Assembly (NCBI GenBank): GCA_019243895.1
Contig: JAFATP010000294.1
Coordinates: 1-5,022 of the forward strand
Length of the DNA stretch: 5,022 bases
Source: Alphaproteobacteria bacterium
Lineage (GTDB): Bacteria; Pseudomonadota; Alphaproteobacteria; Rickettsiales; SXRF01
Direction: 5' to 3'
Below the pieces are notes generated by a model, which did not search any database, was not told where the DNA came from, and worked only from the letters and a program-made list of their open reading frames with translations. Positions 1-5,022 of this stretch are shown here, piece by piece. Position numbers and translations under genes: made by a program. Each line of letters opens with the position of its first letter. Position 1 is the stretch's first letter.

Positions 1-26
1 GCGCGGGAATGAAAAGGGAAGAAATA

Positions 27-52
27 AAAAAGCCGCCCGGAGGCGGCTTTTT
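27..52. terminator. Bidirectional intrinsic terminator
   Basis: A perfect inverted repeat pairs 27-37 with 42-52 around a 4-nt CGGA loop. The core is AGCCGCC/GGCGGCT, flanked by an A run on the left and a T run on the right, so a GC-rich stem followed by U residues forms on either strand. On the minus strand it lies 18 nt beyond the stop codon of the 88-aa gene and would end that transcript. On the plus strand it could end a gene entering from the left: one frame of the first bases reads to a TGA at 10-12, but too little is visible to call that gene. Confidence 0.9.
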
Positions 53-69
53 AAGCTATAAAGAATTTA

Positions 70-336
70 CTACGGCGTTCTAAGTTTACTTATGAGATTG
101 GGAATATTATTGAATGCCGCTTCTGCACTCTGTCCGAACTTACCCATTTCCTTCAGTGCGGGACCAGCCGCCTTCTGGGCTTGAGCATAAAGATCATGCG
201 CAGTTTTTTGGGCATAGGGGATGACATGATCAATATTCGGAAAATAACTCCGAAGGGTTTCATGCAACGGGTCAAAGCCAGACTTAACTGCTGTGCCTAA
301 TGTGCTTATCGCACTCTCGATCGGCTGCAAATCCAT
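70..336 (-). CDS. Hypothetical 88-aa Ala-rich helical protein
   Basis: I do not recognise this small protein. It has no signal peptide or membrane segment. The middle (about residues 40-73) is rich in Ala, Gln and Lys and should form an amphipathic helix, with segments such as YAQAQKAAGPALKEMGK. The N-terminal part has Asp/Glu/His residues and prolines that break helices. The ATG at 334-336 is preceded by a good Shine-Dalgarno, AAGAGG (plus-strand 342-347), at 5 nt, which supports both the gene and its start. It ends with TAG 18 nt before a strong terminator, so it is the last gene of the minus-strand row. The preceding gene ends 124 bp upstream, so it may have its own promoter. A phasin-like or other small helical scaffold role is possible from composition alone, but nothing specific supports it. 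Base composition is more AT-rich than in the rml operon. Confidence 0.75.
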   Translation of the reverse strand: MDLQPIESAISTLGTAVKSGFDPLHETLRSYFPNIDHVIPYAQKTAHDLYAQAQKAAGPALKEMGKFGQSAEAAFNNIPNLISKLRTP

Positions 337-430
337 AAATGCCTCTTGTCTAATCTCGTTACCTTAGTATCCACCTTATAGGAAAAATCACTGCTTGAGC
401 ATGACAATTTGATGAAGATGGCGCAAGGGG

Positions 431-459
431 AAAAAAGTCAGCATTGTAACAGACGCGAC
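431..459 (-). terminator. Weak candidate intrinsic terminator after the 135-aa gene
   Basis: On the minus strand, immediately after the TAA stop at 461-463, the RNA could pair GTCGC with GC(U)GAC (one bulged base, loop of about 12 nt), followed directly by six U residues (plus-strand A run 431-436). The position and U run fit a terminator, but the stem is short and imperfect, so read-through into the 88-aa gene is likely. Confidence 0.3.
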
Positions 460-460
460 C

Positions 461-868
461 TTAAGCCCCGCCCGTGGGATTTTCCGCTTTTTTCTTCAGC
501 GCGTCTATTTTGCGGGCGATGGCGGATTGGGGGTCTGCGTCCGTGAACAGCTCCTTCACATTGGCCTTGAACATCTTGGCCACGTCACGCGTCACTTCCG
601 GCGGCGGCAGCAGGCCGGGGCCGGAGATGATGATTTCGCCGAAGCCGTCTTCCTCATAGTGGTGCAAATCCAGCGTGCCCGCCTTCAGCCGCGCCATGAA
701 GCGGTCATACTGCGAAGGCTTCACCGCCACGTAGCACCAGTAGGAGCCGTTGCCGTCCTGCATGCGGCCATAGGTGAGCATCACAATGCGGGAGATATTG
801 TCCGGCTGCGCGGTGGTCGAGTTGGCGTCTGGCATAGATGAGGCAAAGGCGATCAAGGGGTTATCCAA
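461..868 (-). CDS. Hypothetical 135-aa soluble protein (start uncertain)
   Basis: I do not recognise the family. The core, about residues 24-107, looks like a compact alpha/beta domain: a beta strand (ISRIVMLTYGRM), an aromatic segment GSYWCYVAVKPSQYDRF, an acidic stretch YEEDGFGEIIISGPG, then LLPPPEVTRDVAKMF leading into helices. The C-terminus (about 112-129) is a Lys-rich helix. There is no signal peptide or membrane segment. The longest reading frame opens with TTG at 866-868, two codons after an in-frame TAG. An ATG at 833-835 would give 124 aa. Neither start has a Shine-Dalgarno. I keep the longer form because coding-like GC-rich sequence extends to about 868 and then turns AT-rich, and because a TAGAAT box at 883-888 would place a transcript start near it. 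Codon use and the ordered protein pattern support a real gene. It lies between two other small unknown genes on the same strand. Confidence 0.7.
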   Translation of the reverse strand: MDNPLIAFASSMPDANSTTAQPDNISRIVMLTYGRMQDGNGSYWCYVAVKPSQYDRFMARLKAGTLDLHHYEEDGFGEIIISGPGLLPPPEVTRDVAKMFKANVKELFTDADPQSAIARKIDALKKKAENPTGGA

Positions 869-882
869 TGGCTAAAAAGATT

Positions 883-888
883 ATTCTA
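883..888 (-). promoter_or_regulatory. Candidate -10 box for the 135-aa gene
   Basis: The minus strand reads TAGAAT here, five of six matches to TATAAT, in the AT-rich spacer upstream of the gene. A transcript start about 7 nt downstream would fall near 876, just ahead of the TTG at 866-868 and about 40 nt ahead of the ATG at 833-835. No convincing -35 hexamer is seen at the right distance, so this is only a candidate. Confidence 0.25.
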
Positions 889-954
889 GTTTCGAGCATG
901 CCACGGATAGGTTAAGATCTCGTAAATGCAATGAAAACCGGCAGTTTTGGCTTT

Positions 955-1425
955 TTAACCGCGGCTGGGCGCCATGGCCGGCTGCCCGAAATAAACCTGG
1001 TTGCGGGCGGCGATCAAGGCCTGTTTCTCGGCAATTTTCTCCAGTTCGACATTGGCGGCGAAGCTGGTGCGGGGCATGGCGGGCAGCCGGCTGTCTTTGA
1101 TTGCTTCCTGCTGCTCGTCGAACTGCTTATAGCCGACATAGCTGGCGGCCAGCGCCGCGGCGCCGGTCAGAGCCAAGTGATCGCCGAGGAATTTTCCTAT
1201 ACCGGCACCAATGCTTGCCGTTTCACCGGGCGTACTGCTGAAAAGACCTTTAATTCCGTTCAACACCGATTCCGTTGACGGGTTTCCGAACACGGCGGTG
1301 AGCAGAAGCACGGCGCCCACGGCCATGCCGGCGGCGGCCACCACCTTGCCGACGGTTAAAAGCGCGCTCCCTTTGGGAGCGGCGGAAGCATTATCTGGCT
1401 GATTACCCAGGTCATTATCCGGCAT
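955..1425 (-). CDS. Hypothetical 156-aa protein with two probable membrane segments
   Basis: This is an unrecognised small membrane protein. The N-terminal 20 residues are polar (Asp/Asn/Gln/Pro). A strong hydrophobic segment follows at about residues 22-47, containing the run GMAVGAVLLLTAVFG. A loop of about 40 residues with Ser/Thr/Gly comes next, then a second, weaker Ala-rich hydrophobic segment at about 84-99. The C-terminal third (100-143) is charged and helical, rich in Gln, Glu and Lys, and could pack or coil with a partner. Both ends would be on the same side of the membrane. The ATG at 1423-1425 has AAGAGG (plus-strand 1431-1436) 5 nt upstream, the same arrangement as the 88-aa gene. 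It is transcribed away from rmlD, and its upstream region holds plausible promoter boxes. There is no evidence for a transport, toxin or phage function, and I would not assign one. Confidence 0.75.
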   Translation of the reverse strand: MPDNDLGNQPDNASAAPKGSALLTVGKVVAAAGMAVGAVLLLTAVFGNPSTESVLNGIKGLFSSTPGETASIGAGIGKFLGDHLALTGAAALAASYVGYKQFDEQQEAIKDSRLPAMPRTSFAANVELEKIAEKQALIAARNQVYFGQPAMAPSRG

Positions 1426-1486
1426 GAATACCTCTTATGACTATACCTAAATACACAATCTCCATCCGCATCATAACATAATTCCT

Positions 1487-1514
1487 ATCCTATCAACCAT
1501 TTTTTTTATGACAA
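1487..1514 (-). promoter_or_regulatory. Candidate promoter of the 156-aa membrane-protein gene
   Basis: On the minus strand TTGTCA (plus-strand 1509-1514, five of six to TTGACA) is followed after 16 nt by TAGGAT (1487-1492, four of six to TATAAT). That predicts a transcript start near 1480 and a leader of about 55 nt before the ATG at 1425. A second possible pair, TTGATA (1491-1496) and TATGAT (1470-1475), matches the hexamers better but has only a 15-nt spacer. Either way the minus-strand gene has plausible initiation signals in this spacer. Confidence 0.4.
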
Positions 1515-1535
1515 ATTCATGACAGACCCTATACT
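1508..1535 (+). promoter_or_regulatory. Probable rmlD operon promoter, predicted leaderless
   Basis: ATGACA at 1508-1513 (five of six to TTGACA) and TATACT at 1530-1535 (five of six to TATAAT) are separated by 16 nt, giving a good sigma-70-type promoter on the plus strand. The expected transcript start, about 7 nt past the -10 box, falls at 1542-1543, which is the A of the ATG that best fits the RmlD family start. No Shine-Dalgarno precedes that ATG. The -35 box overlaps the opposite-strand -35 candidate (1509-1514) of the divergent gene. This is a prediction from sequence only. Confidence 0.5.
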
Positions 1536-1542
1536 TGTCAGC

Positions 1543-2436
1543 ATGATAGTGATCCTGGGGAAAAGCGGGCAGCTGGGCCGCGCCTTACAGGCGCTGCTGG
1601 GCGGAAGCGCGGCGGCGCTGGGGCATGACGAAGTCAACATCACCGACGCGGCGGCGCTGAATGCGGCGCTTACCCGCCTCCAGCCGGAAGCGGTGGTGAA
1701 CGCGGCGGCCTATACCGCCGTGGATAAGGCGGAACGCGACGCGGATGCGGCTTTCGCCGTCAATGCCCGCGCCCCGCTGTATGCGGCGGAATACTGCGCC
1801 CATGAAGGCATACCCCTGGTGCATTTTTCCACCGATTACGTTTTCAGCGGCGAAGGCAGCCGCCCCTGGACCGAGGAAGACCCGCCCGCGCCACTCAGCC
1901 TTTACGGCCGCTCCAAGCTGGACGGCGAGAACGCCATCCGCCGCCGCGGCGGAAAACATCTGATCTTCCGCACATCCTGGCTTTACGATGCAAACGGCCG
2001 GAATTTCTTAAACACGATGCTCGCGCTGGGACGGACGCGCGAGGAGGTGAAAGTGGTGGCGGATCAGCACGGCGCGCCCACCTATGCGCCGCAGCTGGCG
2101 CAAGCTGCAATGGCAGGGCTTACGGCGGCGATGGCGCAAAAAGAATTTCCTTCCGGCGTCTACCACCTTTGCCACGGCGGAGAAACCACCTGGCACGGCT
2201 TCGCCGAGGCCATCTTCGCCGCCGCCGGCCGCAGAGAAGCGTTGAACGTACGCAAGGTGACGGCGATTCCCTCGGAAGCCTATCCCACGCCGGCGCGCCG
2301 CCCGCATAACTCACGGCTGGATTGCAGCAAGGCAAGAAAGACGCTGGGCATCTTGCTTCCTGCTTGGCAGGAGGGGCTTGCCGCGTGTATGGAACAGAAA
2401 TATGGAAGTGCTGGACACGCCGCTGCCGGATCTTAA
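1543..2436 (+). CDS. rmlD: dTDP-4-dehydrorhamnose reductase (RmlD/RfbD)
   Basis: This cytoplasmic enzyme carries out the last step of dTDP-L-rhamnose synthesis, reducing dTDP-4-dehydro-L-rhamnose with NAD(P)H. Numbered from the ATG at 1543 (297 aa, usual for the family), the Rossmann motif is GKSGQLG at 6-12. NAAAYTAVDKAE (53-64) is a family signature. The catalytic set is T97 in STDYVF together with Y121 and K125 in YGRSK. RTSWLY (143-148), VADQHGAPT (172-180) and RRPHNSRLD (252-260) complete the substrate-binding signatures. All key residues are present, so it should be active. The same frame also has an ATG at 1519, which would add eight residues (305 aa). I prefer 1543 because RmlD proteins start right before the first beta strand and because the promoter at 1508-1535 would start transcription there; no Shine-Dalgarno supports either. 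The 3' end overlaps rmlC by 35 nt, which suggests coupled translation. Confidence 0.95.
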   Translation: MIVILGKSGQLGRALQALLGGSAAALGHDEVNITDAAALNAALTRLQPEAVVNAAAYTAVDKAERDADAAFAVNARAPLYAAEYCAHEGIPLVHFSTDYVFSGEGSRPWTEEDPPAPLSLYGRSKLDGENAIRRRGGKHLIFRTSWLYDANGRNFLNTMLALGRTREEVKVVADQHGAPTYAPQLAQAAMAGLTAAMAQKEFPSGVYHLCHGGETTWHGFAEAIFAAAGRREALNVRKVTAIPSEAYPTPARRPHNSRLDCSKARKTLGILLPAWQEGLAACMEQKYGSAGHAAAGS

Positions 2437-2956
2437 GCAGATACGCCTGAAGGTGATAAATGACACGCGCGGTTTTTTCGTGGAGCGTTTCCATGAGCAG
2501 AAATTCGCCGCGCTCGGCTTGCCCACGCATTTCGCGCAGGACAATCATTCCCATTCGCACCCGCGTGTGCTGCGGGGCCTGCATGCGCAGCACACGCCGC
2601 CGCAGGGGAAGCTGGTGGGCGTGCTGCACGGGCGCATCTGGGACGTGGCGGTGGACGTTCGGCCGCATTCGGTCACGTTCGGGCAGCATTACGCGGCGGA
2701 GCTGAGCGCGGAAAACGGCCTGCTGCTGTGGATTCCGCCGGGATTCGCGCATGGCTTCTGCGTGCTCGGGGAAACGCCGGCGGACATGTTGTATAAAGTC
2801 ACCGCGCCTTACCAGCCGGGCGGCGAAGCGGGCATCCGCTTTGATGACCCGGCGCTGGCCATTCCCTGGCCGGTGGTAGACCCCATTCTCTCAGACCGCG
2901 ACCGCGCGCTGCCCGGCTGGGAAGAATACCGCGCCAATCCGCCCGCATGGCGCTGA
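2402..2956 (+). CDS. rmlC: dTDP-4-dehydrorhamnose 3,5-epimerase (RmlC/RfbC)
   Basis: This cupin-fold enzyme epimerises C3 and C5 of dTDP-4-dehydro-6-deoxy-glucose and supplies the substrate of RmlD. The 184-aa length is typical. DTRGFF (21-26), QDNHSHS (46-52), VLRGLH (56-61) and the strand KLVGVLHGRIWDVAVDVR (70-87) are family signatures, followed by IPPGFAHGF (111-119), YKVT (131-134) and DDPALAIPWP (148-157). The expected catalytic residues are present: H61, K70 and Y131, matching the His/Lys/Tyr set known for RmlC. The ATG at 2402 gives the normal N-terminus. A TTG at 2378 in the same frame would add eight residues; it lies 3 nt from the strong Shine-Dalgarno-like AGGAGG at 2369-2374, which is too close for that codon and too far (27 nt) for the ATG. 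The gene overlaps rmlD by 35 nt and the next gene by 10 nt, so it is probably translated by coupling. Confidence 0.95.
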   Translation: MEVLDTPLPDLKQIRLKVINDTRGFFVERFHEQKFAALGLPTHFAQDNHSHSHPRVLRGLHAQHTPPQGKLVGVLHGRIWDVAVDVRPHSVTFGQHYAAELSAENGLLLWIPPGFAHGFCVLGETPADMLYKVTAPYQPGGEAGIRFDDPALAIPWPVVDPILSDRDRALPGWEEYRANPPAWR

Positions 2957-4761
2957 CCAGCATCCTGATGGTTTCCTATCATACCGGGGCGGTGCTGAGG
3001 CATGGCATCGCGCTGGCGCTGGCGCAGGAGGGGCTTGCCGAGCTGATCATGGTGAATAACGGCAATCCGCCGGAAGCGGAAGCGTATCTGCGCGCGCTGG
3101 AGCGGCAGCAGCCGGCTTTCCGGCTGATCACCGGCCAAGGCAATATCGGCTTCGCCGCCGGGTGCAATCGCGCGGCGGAAGCGGCAACGGGCGAATTCCT
3201 GCTGCTGCTGAACCCTGACTGCCTGCTGCCCGCGCGTGTTCTGCCGCGCTTGACCGAAGCGCTGGAGCACACGCCGCAGGCCATGCTGGCGGCGCCGTTG
3301 TTGCTGAACCCGGATGGCAGCGAGCAGCGCGGCGGAAGGCGGGCATTGCTGACGCCTGACACCGCCCTTGGCGAAATGATGCATGCGTTTCGCCGCGGCG
3401 CCCCGCGCCTGAATCTCCATCATCTGCCGCCGCCGGAGCATACGGTGGAGGTCCCGGCGGTTTCCGGGGCGTGCATGGCTATTCGCCGCCGCGATTACCA
3501 AGCGCTGGGGGGCATGGACGAGCGCTATTTCCTTCACGTGGAAGATTTGGATTTGTGCCTGCGCGTGTACCGGGGCGGCGGAAAAATCCTCTGCGTGCCG
3601 GAGGTGAAAGTGGTGCATTGGCGCAGCACCAGCAACACGCCCTCGCGTTTTGTGGAGCGTTGCAAGCGCGATGGCTTTTTGCGCTATTTCCACGCGCATT
3701 ATCCTCAACTGCCGCCGTGGAAAAAATTAGCATTGCAGGGAGGGATTCATGCGCGCTATGCGGCGCGCTGCCTGATGCCGCACCGCCTTCGCAGCGACCG
3801 GGCGGCGCGCTGCGGCAGGCAGGTGCTGCGGTTTCTGGAGGCCGCCGCCGCTCCGGCGGTGACGGAAAAGCTCGGCGGCATGCCGATTCTCGTTACCGGC
3901 GCCACGTCGCAAATCGGCCCGTTTCTGCTCGGGCGGCTGGTGAAGGCGCGCGCGGAAATCCATGCCCTGACCCGTGAAACCTTTCATTTTAATACGCTGG
4001 AGTCAGTTCACTGGCTCAATGGGGATCTGGCTTCATTGGCAAGCCTTCCACGCTGCGCCGCCGTCATTCATTGCGCGCCGCTGTGGCTGCTGGAAGCGGC
4101 ACTGCCCGCCTTCGCCCGCGCCGGGGTGAAGCGCATTATCGCGTTCGGCTCCACTTCCGTTTTTACCAAGGCGCATTCCTCCGACGCCTATGAGCGGGCG
4201 GTGGCATTGCGGCTGAGCCAGGCGGAGGCCCGGTGCAAAGACCGTTGCAGTGAGCTGGGCATCGATTTAACCCTGCTGCGCCCGACACTGATTTATGGAC
4301 TCGGCACCGACCGCAACGTATCGCGGCTGGCGGGCAGCATCCGGCGCGGAGGCTGGCTGCTGGTGTATCCTCCCGCCTCCGGCTTGCGTCAGCCGGTGCA
4401 CGGCGACGATCTGGCGGCAGCGGCGCTGCAGGCGCTGGCCAGCGATGCCGCCCGCAACAAGGCCTATAATCTGGGCGGCGGCGAAACCTTGAGCTTCATG
4501 GCGATGGCGCAACGCATCGCGCAGGTGTTGGGTAAAAAGCTTCGGGTGGTGAAGCTGCCGTTCCTGCCGTGGCTGCTTGACGGCGTGGGGGGAATCCTGC
4601 ACAACATCGGCATCCACACCAGTGGCCTTAGCGGAGCGATGATCCGGCGCATGAATGAGAATCTAAACTTCCCCTCCGTCGAGGCGGCGGCGGATTTCGC
4701 CTACGCCCCGCGCCCGTTCCTGCGCGCCGGGAAACATGATCTCGGCATGGAGGATTCTTGA
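2947..4761 (+). CDS. Fusion of GT2 rhamnosyltransferase-like and SDR epimerase/dehydratase-like domains
   Basis: One uninterrupted 604-aa frame holds two domains that are normally separate proteins. Residues 1 to about 260 form a GT-A family 2 glycosyltransferase of the rhamnosyltransferase (WbbL-like) type: an N-terminal strand ILMVSYHTG, VNNGN (36-40) in the place of the usual VDN, GNIGFAAGCN (65-74), the metal/nucleotide motif LLNPD (87-91), and the acceptor region SGACMAIRR with FLHVEDLDLC (195-204), which carries the probable catalytic acidic residues. After an Arg/Ala-rich linker (about 265-310), residues 312-604 form an extended SDR with a Rossmann start ILVTGATSQIG (314-324), FGSTSVF (400-406), LRPTLIYG (444-451), VHGDDLA (484-490) and YNLGGGE (507-513). 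Two SDR signatures are altered: S321 replaces the middle glycine of TGxxGxxG, and no YxxxK is found where it is expected (near 415-423). No membrane segment is seen. The ATG overlaps the rmlC end by 10 nt without a Shine-Dalgarno, so coupling is likely. The probable job is transfer of L-rhamnose, or a sugar changed by the SDR half, to a surface glycan. The domain calls are firm; the substrate is inferred from the rml neighbours. Confidence 0.88.
   Translation: MALTSILMVSYHTGAVLRHGIALALAQEGLAELIMVNNGNPPEAEAYLRALERQQPAFRLITGQGNIGFAAGCNRAAEAATGEFLLLLNPDCLLPARVLPRLTEALEHTPQAMLAAPLLLNPDGSEQRGGRRALLTPDTALGEMMHAFRRGAPRLNLHHLPPPEHTVEVPAVSGACMAIRRRDYQALGGMDERYFLHVEDLDLCLRVYRGGGKILCVPEVKVVHWRSTSNTPSRFVERCKRDGFLRYFHAHYPQLPPWKKLALQGGIHARYAARCLMPHRLRSDRAARCGRQVLRFLEAAAAPAVTEKLGGMPILVTGATSQIGPFLLGRLVKARAEIHALTRETFHFNTLESVHWLNGDLASLASLPRCAAVIHCAPLWLLEAALPAFARAGVKRIIAFGSTSVFTKAHSSDAYERAVALRLSQAEARCKDRCSELGIDLTLLRPTLIYGLGTDRNVSRLAGSIRRGGWLLVYPPASGLRQPVHGDDLAAAALQALASDAARNKAYNLGGGETLSFMAMAQRIAQVLGKKLRVVKLPFLPWLLDGVGGILHNIGIHTSGLSGAMIRRMNENLNFPSVEAAADFAYAPRPFLRAGKHDLGMEDS
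4749..4754 (+). promoter_or_regulatory. Shine-Dalgarno supporting the TTG start of the aminotransferase
   Basis: GGAGGA lies inside the last codons of the fusion gene and ends 3 nt before the TTG at 4758-4760. It is the only strong ribosome binding site correctly placed for a start inside this operon. It decides the start of the last gene, since no ATG in that frame lies nearby and the family N-terminus begins here. Confidence 0.7.
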
Positions 4762-5022
4762 GCCGCATCGCTTACATCAACGGGCGCTATCTGCCGCACG
4801 CCAGGGCCCTCACGCATATCGAGGATCGCGGCTATCAGTTCGCCGACGGCGTGTATGAATATTGCGCGTTTTATAACCGCCGCCTGCTGGACCGCGAGCT
4901 GCACCTGGCGCGGCTGGCGCGCTCGCTGCAAACGCTGGGAATCGCCGCGCCGATGCCGGATGCGGCGCTGAAGCTGGTGATGGAAGAGCTGATCGGCCAG
5001 AACCTGTTGGCCGACGGCGGCG
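4758..5022 (+). CDS. Class IV PLP aminotransferase, D-amino-acid transaminase-like (partial, 3' end off window)
   Basis: The first 88 codons are visible, about 30 percent of the usual length of about 280-290 aa. The start is TTG, overlapping the TGA stop of the previous gene as TTGA, with GGAGGA just upstream. YINGRYLPHARA (6-17), the signature EDRGYQFADGVYEY (22-35) and the HLARL motif (49-53) are typical of fold-type IV aminotransferases and closest to D-amino-acid transaminases. R52 corresponds to the arginine that binds the PLP phosphate in that family. The PLP-binding lysine would lie beyond the window. The reaction would be pyridoxal-phosphate-dependent exchange of amino groups, for example between D-alanine and 2-oxoglutarate, giving D-glutamate for peptidoglycan. 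Branched-chain aminotransferase or aminodeoxychorismate lyase, members of the same fold, are less likely alternatives. Its place in the rml operon suggests a link to envelope synthesis. Confidence 0.85.
   Translation, partial: MSRIAYINGRYLPHARALTHIEDRGYQFADGVYEYCAFYNRRLLDRELHLARLARSLQTLGIAAPMPDAALKLVMEELIGQNLLADGG

Overview
The window looks like a piece of chromosome from a GC-rich Gram-negative bacterium, most likely an alphaproteobacterium. That is inferred from the Ala/Arg-rich proteins, the GC-rich third codon positions and the style of the rhamnose-pathway genes; no marker gene fixes the taxonomy. It falls into two halves that are transcribed away from each other from a spacer at about 1426-1542.

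Left half (1-1425, minus strand): three small genes of unknown function lie in a row, separated by spacers of about 90-120 bp. Read in the direction of transcription they encode a 156-aa protein with two probable membrane segments, a 135-aa soluble protein whose start is uncertain, and an 88-aa helical Ala-rich protein. The row ends at a strong intrinsic terminator (27-52), symmetrical enough to work in both directions. The 156-aa and 88-aa genes share nearly the same translation start context (AAGAGG, then 5 nt, then ATG).

Right half (1519-5022, plus strand): a compact operon with overlapping genes. rmlD (dTDP-4-dehydrorhamnose reductase) overlaps rmlC (dTDP-4-dehydrorhamnose 3,5-epimerase) by 35 nt. 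rmlC overlaps by 10 nt a 604-aa protein that joins a GT2 rhamnosyltransferase-like domain to a C-terminal SDR-type epimerase/dehydratase-like domain. The stop codon of that gene overlaps the TTG start of a class IV PLP aminotransferase resembling D-amino-acid transaminase, which runs off the window. The first two enzymes complete dTDP-L-rhamnose, and the third probably transfers rhamnose or a related sugar to a surface glycan. The fourth makes or interconverts D-amino acids, which would tie the operon to envelope building. rmlA and rmlB are not in the window.

The points most worth attention are the GT2-SDR fusion, the apparent loss of the YxxxK catalytic signature in its SDR half, and a good promoter placed so that rmlD would be translated from a leaderless mRNA. 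Its -35 box lies over the -35 box of a candidate promoter for the divergent membrane-protein gene.
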